Both the position numbers and the translations under genes were made by a program. The notes beneath the pieces were generated by a model, which was not told the origin of the DNA, searched no databases, and saw nothing but the letters and a program-made list of their open reading frames with translations. A DNA stretch of 64,000 nucleotides. Origin: CAVVSD01 sp963837655. GTDB lineage: Bacteria > Actinomycetota > Thermoleophilia > Solirubrobacterales > Solirubrobacteraceae. This document shows positions 23,584 to 32,198 of this stretch, piece after piece; position 1 is the stretch's first letter; each line of letters starts with the position of its first letter. The stretch covers positions 568,567 to 632,566 of the forward strand of contig CAWIOK010000001.1 of NCBI GenBank assembly GCA_963837655.1, read 5' to 3'.

Positions 23584-24754
23584 GCGCGAGCACCTCCGCG
23601 AGGTCCTTGTCGCCGCGACCCGAGCAGCACAGCAGGTCCATCGTCGATCCCTGGCCGTCCTCGTGGACGGCGTAGTGCAGGGCATGTGAGGTCTCCAGCG
23701 CGGGGATGATCCCCTCCAGCCGCGCGACCTCGCGGAACGCCGCGTCGGCCTGCTGGTCGCTGACCGCCACGTACGTCGCGCGGCCGGAGTCGCGCAGCCA
23801 CGCGTGCTCGGGCCCGGTGCCCGGGTAGTCCAGGCCGGCCGAGACCGAGTGCGCCTCCGTGATCTGGCCGTCCTCGTCCTGCATGACGGCGGACAGCGCT
23901 CCGTGCAGGACGCCGGCCCTGCCGCCGACGGTGAGCGGCGCGCCGTGGCGGCCCGTCTCGATCCCCTCGCCCGCGGCCTCGACGCCCACGAGCCGCACGC
24001 CCGAGTCGTCGACGAACGCGGCGAAGGTGCCCATTGCGTTGGAGCCGCCGCCGACGCAGGCGATGACGCGGTCCGGCAGGCGGCCCGTGCGCTCGAGGAG
24101 CTCGGCACGCGCCTCGTCGCCGATGACGCGCTGCAGGTCGCGCACGATCGCGGGATACGGCGCAGGCCCGACCACCGAGCCGATGATGTAGTGCGTGGAC
24201 GCGACGTTGGTGACCCAGTCGCGGATCGCCTCCGACGTCGCCTCCTTGAGTGTCTTGCTGCCGGCCTCGACCGGGACGACCGTCGCGCCCAGCAGGTGCA
24301 TGCGCTCGACGTTGGGCGCCTGGCGCCGCGTGTCCTCGCTGCCCATGTAGACGACGCATTCGAGGCCGAGCAGCGCCGCCGCCGTCGCGCTGGCGACGCC
24401 GTGCTGGCCGGCCCCGGTCTCGGCGATGACGCGCCCCTTGCCCATCCGCCGGGCGAGCAGGGCCTGGCCGAGGGCGTTGTTGAGCTTGTGGGACCCCGTG
24501 TGCATCAGGTCCTCGCGCTTGAGCCACAGCTCGCGGCCGGCGATCTGTGAGAGGCGCTCGGCCAGGTACAGCGCCGTCGGGCGGCCGCAGTAGTCGCGCA
24601 GCAGCGCCTCGAGCTCGGCGCGGTAGCCGGGGTCGTCACGCGTCGCGATCCACTGCGCCTCCAGCTCGGCGAGCGCCGGCATGAGCGTCTCGGGGACGTA
24701 CTGGCCGCCGTAGGGCCCGTAGCGATGTGGGACGCCGGCCTCGACGCGATTCAT
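23570..24754 (-). CDS. trpB: Tryptophan synthase beta chain
   Basis: A 394-residue PLP enzyme that joins indole and serine. The start YGPYGGQYVPETLMPAL, the PLP lysine in HTGSHKLNNALGQALLA, the ETGAGQHGVA loop and the Gly-rich phosphate loop in CVGGGSNAMG are all present, as is SAGLDYPGTGPEHAWL, typical of TrpB1 (partner of TrpA) rather than TrpB2. ATG at 24754 overlaps the trpF stop by 4 bp, and trpA overlaps its end, consistent with coupled translation of complex subunits. Confidence 0.97.
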   Translation of the reverse strand: MNRVEAGVPHRYGPYGGQYVPETLMPALAELEAQWIATRDDPGYRAELEALLRDYCGRPTALYLAERLSQIAGRELWLKREDLMHTGSHKLNNALGQALLARRMGKGRVIAETGAGQHGVASATAAALLGLECVVYMGSEDTRRQAPNVERMHLLGATVVPVEAGSKTLKEATSEAIRDWVTNVASTHYIIGSVVGPAPYPAIVRDLQRVIGDEARAELLERTGRLPDRVIACVGGGSNAMGTFAAFVDDSGVRLVGVEAAGEGIETGRHGAPLTVGGRAGVLHGALSAVMQDEDGQITEAHSVSAGLDYPGTGPEHAWLRDSGRATYVAVSDQQADAAFREVARLEGIIPALETSHALHYAVHEDGQGSTMDLLCCSGRGDKDLAEVLARAGD

Positions 24755-25407
24755 GCGGTCACCTCAGACTCGTTCTCCTCCGCGACCGGGTCGGGCGCAG
24801 CCAGCTCGACCGCTGCGTTGAACGCGCGGACGAGCTCATGGTCCTTCACGCCGGGGGCGCTCTCGGTACCGCTCGCGACGTCCACGGCCCAGGGTCCGAC
24901 GGCGTCGATGGCCTCACCGACGTTCGCCGGCGTCAGGCCGCCGGCCAGGATGAGCGGCGGCCCGCCGCGCGGCAGCGCTCGGACCATCTCCCAGCCGAAG
25001 GACTCACCGCCGCTGCCGTCGAGGAGGTGGAAGTCGGTGTGGAACTGCTCAAGGCGGCTGATGTCGCCCAGGTCGCGCACGCGAACCGCCTTGACGACCT
25101 TCGCGCCCGTCCGCCGCGCGACCTCGCCGCAGAACGACGGACCCTCGTCGCCGTGGAGCTGCACCATCGTGAGCCCCAGGACGTCGGCCATCTCCACGAC
25201 GCGCGCGAGACGTTCGTTGACGAACACGCCCGTCAGCTCGACCTTGCGCCGCAGCGCCCGGGTGATGCGTCCCGCCTCGTCCGGCGAGCACGCGCGCGGG
25301 GAGCCCGGCCACAGGATCATCCCGATCGCCCAGGCGCCGGCGTCGACGCAGAGCTCGGCGTCGTCGAGGGACGTGATTCCGCAGTGCTTGATCCGGACGG
25401 AGGCCAT
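24751..25407 (-). CDS. trpF: Phosphoribosylanthranilate isomerase
   Basis: A 218-residue TIM barrel for the third step of tryptophan synthesis. It shows the N-terminal KHCGITSLDDA block (KxCGIT with the catalytic Cys), VGVFVNE-like TGVFVNERL, VQLHGDEGPSFC and LAGGLTPANV. In Streptomyces and Mycobacterium this gene is absent because PriA does both the HisA and TrpF reactions, so its presence is informative. There is a 34-bp gap to trpC upstream and a 4-bp overlap with trpB downstream. Confidence 0.95.
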   Translation of the reverse strand: MASVRIKHCGITSLDDAELCVDAGAWAIGMILWPGSPRACSPDEAGRITRALRRKVELTGVFVNERLARVVEMADVLGLTMVQLHGDEGPSFCGEVARRTGAKVVKAVRVRDLGDISRLEQFHTDFHLLDGSGGESFGWEMVRALPRGGPPLILAGGLTPANVGEAIDAVGPWAVDVASGTESAPGVKDHELVRAFNAAVELAAPDPVAEENESEVTA

Positions 25408-25441
25408 GCCTCCGACGCTAGTGCACGAGCGCCGTGGGGCG

Positions 25442-26239
25442 CTACAGGGTCTCGTGCCCGACGAGCGAGCGGACGGCGTCCTCCATGTCGCTCGCGCGCA
25501 TGAGCGCCTCGCCGACGAGGACCGCGTCGACGCCGACGCGCTCGAGGTCGTCGAGCTGGTCGCGGCTGTGGATGCCCGACTCCGACACGACCGTCTTGCC
25601 CGCCGGCACCTCCGACAGGAGCTCGTACGTGCGGTCCAGGTCGACCGAGAAGTCCGTGAGGTCGCGGTTGTTGATGCCGATGACGTCCGCGTCGATCGCG
25701 TCGAGCGCGAGCTCGAGCTCGCGCTCGTCGTGGACCTCCACCAGCACGTCCAGGTCGAGTGCCTGGGCCTCGCCGTACAGGTCCTTCAGCTCGTCCACCG
25801 ACAGGGCGGCGACGATGAGCAGCAGCGCGTCCGCGCCGGCCGCGGCGGTCTCGTACACCTGGTAGACGTCGACGATGAAGTCCTTGCGCAGCACGGGCAG
25901 GTGGCAGCTCTGGCGCGCCGCCTGCAGGTCGTCGAGCGACCCGGCGAAGTGCGCGCCCTCGGTCAGGATCGACACGGCCGCCGCACCGCCGCGCTCGTAG
26001 GCCTTGACCACGTCGGCCACCGTGGCGCCCTCGCGGATCGTCCCTGCCGACGGCGAGCGGCGCTTGTGCTCAGCGATGAGCGACACGCCCGGCCGGGTCA
26101 GCGCCTCGGAGAACGGCCGGTCGTCGCGGTGCGCGGCGAGCGCCTGCTCGAGATCGCTGAGCGGCACCGACGCCTGGCGGCGGCGGACCTCGTCGCGCGT
26201 GCTCTCGACGATCCGCTCGAGGACGTTGCCGCCGTTCAC
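25442..26239 (-). CDS. trpC: Indole-3-glycerol phosphate synthase
   Basis: A 265-residue TIM barrel that closes the indole ring from CdRP. Hallmarks are LIAEHKRRSPSAGTIRE (catalytic Lys and the SPS motif), LRKDFIVDVYQVYE, DALLLIVAAL, LVEVHDERELE and IGINNRDL. ATG at 26239 overlaps the trpD stop by 4 bp. Length is normal for the monofunctional enzyme. Confidence 0.97.
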   Translation of the reverse strand: MNGGNVLERIVESTRDEVRRRQASVPLSDLEQALAAHRDDRPFSEALTRPGVSLIAEHKRRSPSAGTIREGATVADVVKAYERGGAAAVSILTEGAHFAGSLDDLQAARQSCHLPVLRKDFIVDVYQVYETAAAGADALLLIVAALSVDELKDLYGEAQALDLDVLVEVHDERELELALDAIDADVIGINNRDLTDFSVDLDRTYELLSEVPAGKTVVSESGIHSRDQLDDLERVGVDAVLVGEALMRASDMEDAVRSLVGHETL

Positions 26240-27279
26240 GCCTGCGCCCCCGCAGCCGCGAGCTCGTGGGTCACGGCGATGAGCCGCTCGAGGGTCTGCG
26301 CGGCCGAGCCGTCGGCGATCGCCTCGCGCGCCGCGGTGACGCCCGCTGCGAGGTCGGGCACGCCACCGCCGGCGTAGATCGCCGCGCCGGCGTTCAGCAC
26401 GGCGAGATCCGTCCTCGGGCCGTCCTCGCCGACCAGCACGGCGCGCGTGATCCGCGCGTTGACAGCAGGCTCGCCGCCCGCAGTCGCCTGCGGGTCCGGT
26501 GTGGTGGGGAGGCCCACGTCCTCGGGGCTGACCGTGTAGTAGTCGATCTTCGTGCCGTTGACTTCGACCACCTGGGTTGGAGCGGCGATGCTCAGCTCGT
26601 CCAGGCCGTCCGTCGAGGATACGACCAACGCACGGTCGACGCCGAGTTGCGCGAGCGCGCCGGCCATCGTCTCGAGGTACGCGGCGTCCGAGACGCCGAT
26701 GAGCTGGCGCCGTGCGCCCGCCGGGTTCGTCAGCGGGCCGAGGAAGTTGAAGATGGTCCGGACGGCAAGCGAGGCCCGGACGGGGATGACGTACCGCGTC
26801 GCCCCATGGTGTGCGGGAGCGAACATGAACCCGAAGCCGATGTCGTCCAGGCAGCGGCCGACCTGCTCGGGCGTGAGGTCGATGCGCACACCCAGCGCCT
26901 CGAGCACGTCTGCCGACCCTGACAGCCCGGTCGCGGTGCGATTACCGTGCTTGGCCAGTGCGCAGCCGGCGCCCGCCGCGATGAGCGCGGCCGTGGTCGA
27001 GACGTTGAACGACGGGCGCCCGCCGCCCGTCCCCGCCGTGTCGACGAGGTCGGTGCGGGATGTCGTCACCGGCCGGGCGAGCTCGCGCATCGTGCGCGCC
27101 AGGCCGGCGATCTCCTCCTGCGTCTCGCCCTTCGTCCGCAGGCCGATGAGCAGGCCGGCGATCTGCGCCTCCTCGGCGTCGCCGGCCATGATCACGGCGA
27201 GGACGTCGGCGGCCTGCTCGGTGGTGAGGTCGTCGCCGGAGGCGACGGTGTCGAGCGCTCGGGTGAGGATGTCCTTCAT
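26236..27279 (-). CDS. trpD: Anthranilate phosphoribosyltransferase
   Basis: A 347-residue enzyme that adds the phosphoribosyl group of PRPP to anthranilate. The glycine-rich PRPP loop DTAGTGGGRPSFNVST, the KHGNR motif and the FNFLGPLTNPAGARRQ and GLDELS blocks are all present. The start ATG at 27279 (MKDILTRALDTV) overlaps the trpG stop by 4 bp; upstream in-frame sequence belongs to trpG in another frame. Confidence 0.97.
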   Translation of the reverse strand: MKDILTRALDTVASGDDLTTEQAADVLAVIMAGDAEEAQIAGLLIGLRTKGETQEEIAGLARTMRELARPVTTSRTDLVDTAGTGGGRPSFNVSTTAALIAAGAGCALAKHGNRTATGLSGSADVLEALGVRIDLTPEQVGRCLDDIGFGFMFAPAHHGATRYVIPVRASLAVRTIFNFLGPLTNPAGARRQLIGVSDAAYLETMAGALAQLGVDRALVVSSTDGLDELSIAAPTQVVEVNGTKIDYYTVSPEDVGLPTTPDPQATAGGEPAVNARITRAVLVGEDGPRTDLAVLNAGAAIYAGGGVPDLAAGVTAAREAIADGSAAQTLERLIAVTHELAAAGAQA

Positions 27280-27839
27280 GCCTTGAGGAAGTTGCGCAGC
27301 ATCGTCGCGCCCTCGGGTGTCAGCACGGACTCGGGGTGGAACTGGACGCCCTCGGCCGGGAGCTCGCGGTGGCGGATCCCCATGAGGACGCCGCCGCCCT
27401 CCGCGCTGACCTCGAAGCCGTCCGGGAGCGTCTCGCGATCGACGACGAGCGAGTGGTAGCGCCCGACCGTCACCTCCCGCGGCAGGCCCGCGTACAGGGA
27501 GCGCCCGTCGTGGGTGATCTCCGTCGTCTTGCCGTGGATCGGCTCGTGGCGGATGACGTCGCCGCCGAAGGCCTGCGCCATCGACTGGTGCCCGAGGCAG
27601 ACGCCCAGCGTCGGCACGCCCGCCTCCGGGAAGCGGCGCACGACCTCCAGCGAGATGCCGGCCTCGTTGGGCGTGCACGGGCCCGGGCTCACCACGACGC
27701 GGTCGGGCTCGCGCGACAGCAGCTCATCGACGTCGGCCTGGTCGTTGCGCACGACGTCCAGCTCCGCTCCCAGCTCGCCCAGCATCTGGACGAGGTTGTA
27801 GGTGAACGAGTCGTAGTTGTCCACGACCAGGACCCTCAT
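27276..27839 (-). CDS. trpG: Anthranilate synthase component II (glutamine amidotransferase)
   Basis: A 187-residue class I amidotransferase supplying ammonia to TrpE. Motifs are VDNYDSFTYNLVQ at the start, SPGPCTPNEAG, the nucleophile Cys in LGVCLGHQSMAQAFGG, and the catalytic His/Glu in VQFHPESVLTPEG. It could also serve para-aminobenzoate synthesis (PabA), as in many bacteria with a single gene. ATG at 27839 overlaps the trpE stop by 4 bp. Confidence 0.96.
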   Translation of the reverse strand: MRVLVVDNYDSFTYNLVQMLGELGAELDVVRNDQADVDELLSREPDRVVVSPGPCTPNEAGISLEVVRRFPEAGVPTLGVCLGHQSMAQAFGGDVIRHEPIHGKTTEITHDGRSLYAGLPREVTVGRYHSLVVDRETLPDGFEVSAEGGGVLMGIRHRELPAEGVQFHPESVLTPEGATMLRNFLKA

Positions 27840-29323
27840 GGCCAGTGCGGCTGCTCCTCCGCGAGCGCGATGGCGCGCAGCACGGCGCGCGACTTCGCGC
27901 GCGACTCCTCGAACTCGTAGGCGGGCTTGGCGTCGGCGACGGTGCCGCCGCCCGCCTGGATGTGCGCGACGCCGTCCTTCACGACCACCGTGCGGATGTG
28001 GATGCACGTGTCGAGGTCACCGGCGTAGGAGAGCCACCCGATCGCCCCGCCGTAGCCCCCGCGCTTGACGGCCTCCAGCTCGTCGATGATCTGCATCGCG
28101 CGGACCTTCGGCGCACCGGACAGCGTGCCGGCGGGGAGGATCGAGCGCAGCGCGTCCATGGCGCCCACATCCTCGCGCAGCGTGCCCGAGACGTTGGAGA
28201 CGATGTGCATGACGTGCGAGTAGGTCTCCACGGCCATGAACGTGTCGACGCTCACCGTCCCGTACTCGCACACGCGGCCGAGGTCGTTGCGGCCCAGGTC
28301 GACGAGCATCACGTGCTCGGCGCGCTCCTTGGGGTCGGCGAGCAGCTCGTCGGCGATGCGCACGTCGTCCTCGGGCGTCGCGCCGCGCGGCCGCGTCCCC
28401 GCGATGGGGCGCGTCGCCGCCCGCCGGCCGGAGACGGTCAGCAGCGGCTCGGGGCTTGCTCCGGCGATGTGGAAGTCGCCGAAGTCCAGGTAGTACATGT
28501 ACGGGCTGGGGTTCACGGTCCGCAGCCCGCGGTACACGCTGAACGGGTGGATCCCGAGCTCGGCGGACCAGCGCTGGGACGGGACGACCTGGAAGATGTC
28601 CCCGGCGTGCGCGTACTCGACGATGCGCGACACCATCGACTCGAACTGCTCGCGAGGCATGTTGGACTCGAACTGCGCCCGGTCGCTCAGCTCGCGGGTC
28701 CCGAAGTCGGGGACCGGACCGGCGAGCAGCCGTCGCGCCTTGTCGATCGTCGCCAGCGCGTCGGCGTAGCTGCGCTCGATGCCGTCCTCGGGGTACGCGT
28801 TCACGATGATCGTGAGCGTGTGCAGGAGGTGGTCGAAGACGACGAGGATGTCGCTGAGCATCAGCGCCAGGTCGGGGAGGCCGATGACGTCCGGGTTCGG
28901 GTCCCCGAGCGGCTCCACGGTGCGCACGAGGTCGTAGCCGAACAGGCCGACCGCGCCGCCGGCGAACGGCGGGCCGTCGGCGAGCGGGGCCTGCGTGAAG
29001 CGCTTCACCTCCGCCTCGGCGATCGCGTACGGGTCGCCGCCGTCGCCCAGCGACCAGCGCAGCACCTTGCGCGGGCGCACGCCGATGAACGAGTAGCGGC
29101 CCATGCGCTGGCCCTGCTCCGCCGACTCGAGCAGGAATCCAGGGGATCCCGATCCCCACCCACCCCTCCGCCCCCGCAGCTTGAGGAACGCCGAGACGGG
29201 CGTCTCGGTGTCCGCGATGAACGTATGACGCAGCGGGATGAGGTTGTAGTCGCGCGCCAGCTCGCGCGCCTCCTCCAGGCTCGGCCGCACGGCCGGAGCG
29301 GCTGCGTCAGCGGCGACGGCCAA
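27836..29323 (-). CDS. trpE: Anthranilate synthase component I
   Basis: A 495-residue chorismate-using enzyme. The Trp-binding feedback motif FLLESAE (residues about 63-69) and RYSFIG are in the N-terminal domain. The catalytic domain has FQVVPSQRW, GTRPRG, ELLADPKERAEHVMLVDLGRNDLGR, VMHIVSNV and PAGTLSGAPKVRAM. Just before LLES is an extra Arg/Gly-rich stretch (RGRRGGWGSGSPG) that looks longer than usual. The LLES motif suggests allosteric inhibition by tryptophan. No leader peptide or T-box is visible upstream because hisIE overlaps its start by 17 bp. Confidence 0.97.
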   Translation of the reverse strand: MAVAADAAAPAVRPSLEEARELARDYNLIPLRHTFIADTETPVSAFLKLRGRRGGWGSGSPGFLLESAEQGQRMGRYSFIGVRPRKVLRWSLGDGGDPYAIAEAEVKRFTQAPLADGPPFAGGAVGLFGYDLVRTVEPLGDPNPDVIGLPDLALMLSDILVVFDHLLHTLTIIVNAYPEDGIERSYADALATIDKARRLLAGPVPDFGTRELSDRAQFESNMPREQFESMVSRIVEYAHAGDIFQVVPSQRWSAELGIHPFSVYRGLRTVNPSPYMYYLDFGDFHIAGASPEPLLTVSGRRAATRPIAGTRPRGATPEDDVRIADELLADPKERAEHVMLVDLGRNDLGRVCEYGTVSVDTFMAVETYSHVMHIVSNVSGTLREDVGAMDALRSILPAGTLSGAPKVRAMQIIDELEAVKRGGYGGAIGWLSYAGDLDTCIHIRTVVVKDGVAHIQAGGGTVADAKPAYEFEESRAKSRAVLRAIALAEEQPHWP

Positions 29324-29903
29324 GCAGGACCTCCTCGGCGTCCGCGAGGTCGCGGCCGCGGCTGCGCAGGAGCACGGTCAGGTGGTAGAGGACGTCGGCC
29401 GCCTCGTTGTCCACGCGGTCGTCGGTCTCCTCGCGCGCGGCGCGGGCGACCTCCTCCGCCTCCTCCATGACCTTCTCGCCGATGAGCGGCGGGTCGTCGA
29501 GCAGCGTCACGGTGTAGGAGCCGCTCGGGCGATCACGCTGACGCTCGTGCAGCGTGCGCTCGAGCTCGGGCAGCGCCTCGTGGGGCGCGCGCGCGTCGAT
29601 GTCGCCGTTGTGGAAGCAGGTGCGATCGCCGGTGTGGCACGCGGGGCCGGCCGGCTCGACGAGCGCGAGGACCGCGTCCCTGTCGCAGTCCATGCGCAGC
29701 GCACGGACCTTCTGGACGTTGCCCGACGTCGCGCCCTTGTGCCACAGCTCGTTGCGACTGCGACTCCACAGGTGCAGCTCGCCCGTCTCCCGGGTGCGGT
29801 CGATCGCTTCGGAGTTCGCATACGCGAGGGTGAGGACCTCGCCGCTGGCCCAGTCCTGGATCACGACGGGTACCAGCCCGCGATCGTCGAAGCGGATCTC
29901 CAT
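29307..29903 (-). CDS. hisI: Bifunctional phosphoribosyl-AMP cyclohydrolase/phosphoribosyl-ATP pyrophosphatase
   Basis: A 198-residue fusion (HisIE). Residues 1-about 110 are the zinc cyclohydrolase (VPVVIQDWASGEVLTLAYAN, LWSRSRNELWHKGATSGN, MDCDRDAVLALVEPAGPACHTGDRTCF with the metal Cys residues). The C-terminal part is the MazG-like HisE pyrophosphatase (GSYTVTLL, KVMEEAEEVARAA, NEAADVLYHLTVLL). It performs steps 2 and 3 of histidine synthesis. It is the first gene of a same-strand run with trpEGDCFBA, linking histidine and tryptophan synthesis. Start ATG at 29903; only 36 bp separate it from the divergent glutamine synthetase-like gene. Confidence 0.96.
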   Translation of the reverse strand: MEIRFDDRGLVPVVIQDWASGEVLTLAYANSEAIDRTRETGELHLWSRSRNELWHKGATSGNVQKVRALRMDCDRDAVLALVEPAGPACHTGDRTCFHNGDIDARAPHEALPELERTLHERQRDRPSGSYTVTLLDDPPLIGEKVMEEAEEVARAAREETDDRVDNEAADVLYHLTVLLRSRGRDLADAEEVLLGRRR

Positions 29904-29939
29904 GTCGTCGCAGTCTAGGCAGCGGGTTAGGCTCGCGGC

Positions 29940-31275
29940 ATGACCGATCCCGCAGGTCTCGCGCGAGAGCTGGCCGAGGCAGGCGTCTCCGGCCTCACGA
30001 TCGTCTGGGCCGACAACAACGGCATCCCCCGATCGCGCACGGTGCCGGTCGCGGCGGTCGAGTCGACAGCACGGCGTGGCGTGGGCGCGACGCCGCTGCT
30101 CGCGGTCTTCGACACGCACGATGCGATCACGTACGAGTACGAGGGGCTGTCCACTCCGTCTGGCGACGTCCGCCACCTGCCGGTGCTCGACCGGGCCGTG
30201 CCGCTCGCCGGCCAGCCCGGGCTCGCGTGGGCGCCGTCGCGGGTCGTCGACGCCGACGGGCGTCCCCTGGCCGCTGGACCCGCGCGGCGCGCTGGAGGCG
30301 CAGGTCGCCGCGGCCGCGCAGGCCGGGCTGGAGGTCACCGCCGGCTTCGAGATCGAGTTCTTCGCGGGCCAGGACGACGACGAGGCGATCCCCGCGCATC
30401 GCGGCCCCGCCTACAGCCCCCACGCGCTGCTGCAGATCGACGAGCTCGTCTCCGACCTCCTGCGCGACTTCGACTCCAACGGCCTGACGATCGGGCAGAT
30501 CCACGCCGAGTACGGGCTCGCGCAGGTCGAGCTGAGCCTCGCGCCGACCGACCCGCTCAGCGCCGCCGACGACCAGCTGCTCGCGCGCCAGACGATCCAC
30601 GCGGCCGCTCGATCCAACGGCCTGCGCGCGAGCTTCGCGCCACTCATCACGTCTGCGGGCGTCGGGCAGGGCTGGCACCTGCACTCGTCCGTCGCCCGCG
30701 ACGGGCGCAACCTGCTGGCGGACGGCCCGTCCGGCGAGGGCGCGGGCTGGATCGCCGGGCTGCTGCGCGAGCTTCCCGCGATCACGTCGCTGACGACGCC
30801 CAGCGTCCCGTCCCAGATCCGCCTGCGGCCCGGGTACTTCGCGGGCGCCTACACGTTCTGGGGCGTCGAGAACCGCGAGGCGACGCTGCGCTACGTGCCC
30901 GGCGGCGAGCTGCTCGGCGCGGACGCGGCCAACGTCGAGCTCAAGGCCTGCGACGCGTCGGCCAACCCGTATCTCGCCCTGGCGGCCGTCATCGCCTCGG
31001 GGCTGGCGGGCATCGCGGACGGCCTCGCGCTGCCCGACCCGATCGGCGAGGACCCCGGCGGCTGGACGGAGGACGCGCGAGCCGCAGCGGGCATCCGGCC
31101 GCTGCCGACGGACCTCGCAGCGCAGGAGGCGGCGCTGCTGGCGCCCGGTCCTGTGTCGGGCGCGCTGGGCCCCGAGCGCATCGGCGCCTTCCTGGCCGCT
31201 CGACGCAGCGACGCCGCTTGGGCCGCCGACCGCGAGCTCGACGAGATCGTCGCCGCGCACCTGTGGCGCTACTGA
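29940..31275 (+). pseudogene. Glutamine synthetase family protein, single frameshift
   Basis: The frame from ATG 29940 gives a GS beta-grasp start (VSGLTIVWADNNGIPRSR, YEYEGLSTPSGDVRHLPVLDRAV) up to ADGRP. The match then continues in the next frame as WPLDPRGALEAQV, GFEIEFFAG (metal Glu pair), GWHLHSSVARDG (ATP-site His), RPGYFAGAYTFWGVENREA and DASANPYLALA to the stop at 31275. The break is at the CCCC run 30264-30267; with three C residues the frame is restored and the product would be about 444 residues, the normal length. Either an extra base or a sequencing error. The family includes gamma-glutamyl-amine ligases; the substrate is unknown. Divergent from hisIE. Confidence 0.8.
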
Positions 31276-31992
31276 GCGAGCAGCAGGCGGACCTGCCGCA
31301 GTGCGATGAGCTGTGCGGCGCGTTCTGGGCGGCGGCCGCGCTGCGCACCGCCGGCTTCGCGGCGACGCAGGAGCAGGCGGCGATCATGGCGGGCAGCGTC
31401 CTGTCGCCGCCGGGGGGACCGTCGTCGCTGCCGCCGGGTGAGACCGGCCGCCGGCCGGGCGCCGCGCTGCCGGTCGGCGATCCCGCGGGGACGTCGGCAC
31501 ACGGCGTCGCGCGGGCGATCGAGGTGCTCTCGGGCGGGCGGCTGGCGGCGGTGCCCGCCATGGGTGCCTTCACCGCGCGTGGCCCTTCTCGAGCTCCTCG
31601 ACGGTCTCGACGCGGTCGCGGTCATCGCCAACGTCCACACCGGCGCGCTGTGGGCTCCGTCGGTCAGCGAGGATCAGGTGGCGCGCTACCTCGCGACCGG
31701 CGCGGACGACGGCCCCGACAACGACTGGCAGGTCGGCCACTTCGTCGCGATCGCCGGCACGCGCGGGCCACTCGTGGACATCGCCGACAGCTACGCGTCG
31801 CGTGCGCTGCACGTGCAGCCGGCCGAGCGCGTCGTCGCCGCGCTGGAGCGGCGCGGCGTCCTCGTCGTGACCGAGGATCGCGCGGGCACGCGGTCCCGCA
31901 TCGCGGCCGCCGGCCTGCGATCCGAGCTCTGGGACAACGGCTCGCCTCGGGCGGGCGGGGGAGCTCAGCGCTTGCGGCCGAACGCGAAGTAG
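31263..31992 (+). pseudogene. C39-like cysteine-peptidase-fold protein (DUF6885-like), single frameshift
   Basis: From GTG 31263, overlapping the preceding gene's stop, the frame encodes QCDELCGAFWAAAALRTAGF, SLPPGETGRRPGAALP and AVPAMGAFTA. Near 31575-31590 the homology moves to another frame, VALLELLDGLDAVAVIANV, then DWQVGHFVAIAG and ADSYASRALHVQPAERV, ending at 31992. One missing base would explain this. The Cys in DELCGAFW and the His in VGHFVAI match the Cys/His pair of papain/C39-like folds, but catalysis is not established for this family, which I recall from Streptomyces as an uncharacterised domain. About 242 residues if repaired. The 3' end overlaps the convergent small membrane-protein gene. 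Confidence 0.6.
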
Positions 31993-32198
31993 GCGATCGG
32001 ACCGACGAAGTTCACGAAGCACGCGGCCACCCAGAGCCGCTTGTCCCCGTTGATCGCACGCGCCGGACGGCGCCGGAGATCGCGCTGCGCAGCGGCGAAC
32101 AACCCGAGCTGCACCGCCCCGGCGACGACGATCGCCGCGCGCCTGCCCACCGAGAGGTCTCCCCAACGCCGCTTCCGTCCCGCCTCGGGCGCGCTCAT
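31965..32198 (-). CDS. Small PLDc_N-type membrane protein, 77 residues
   Basis: The protein has a basic N-terminus, a hydrophobic helix (AAIVVAGAVQLGLFAAA), a polar loop with DLRRRPA and a second helix (LWVAACFVNFVGPIAYFAFG) ending in RKR. The N-F-x-G-P-I-x-Y-F-x-x-G-R pattern is that of the phospholipase D-nuclease N-terminal (PLDc_N) type of two-helix proteins. ATG at 32198 overlaps the isoaspartyl peptidase stop by 4 bp. Function unknown. Confidence 0.72.
   Translation of the reverse strand: MSAPEAGRKRRWGDLSVGRRAAIVVAGAVQLGLFAAAQRDLRRRPARAINGDKRLWVAACFVNFVGPIAYFAFGRKR

Noticed and set aside
29904..29939. Trp leader peptide or T-box before hisIE-trpE
   Set aside because: Only 36 bp separate hisIE from the divergent gene, and hisIE overlaps trpE, so no room exists for an attenuator there.
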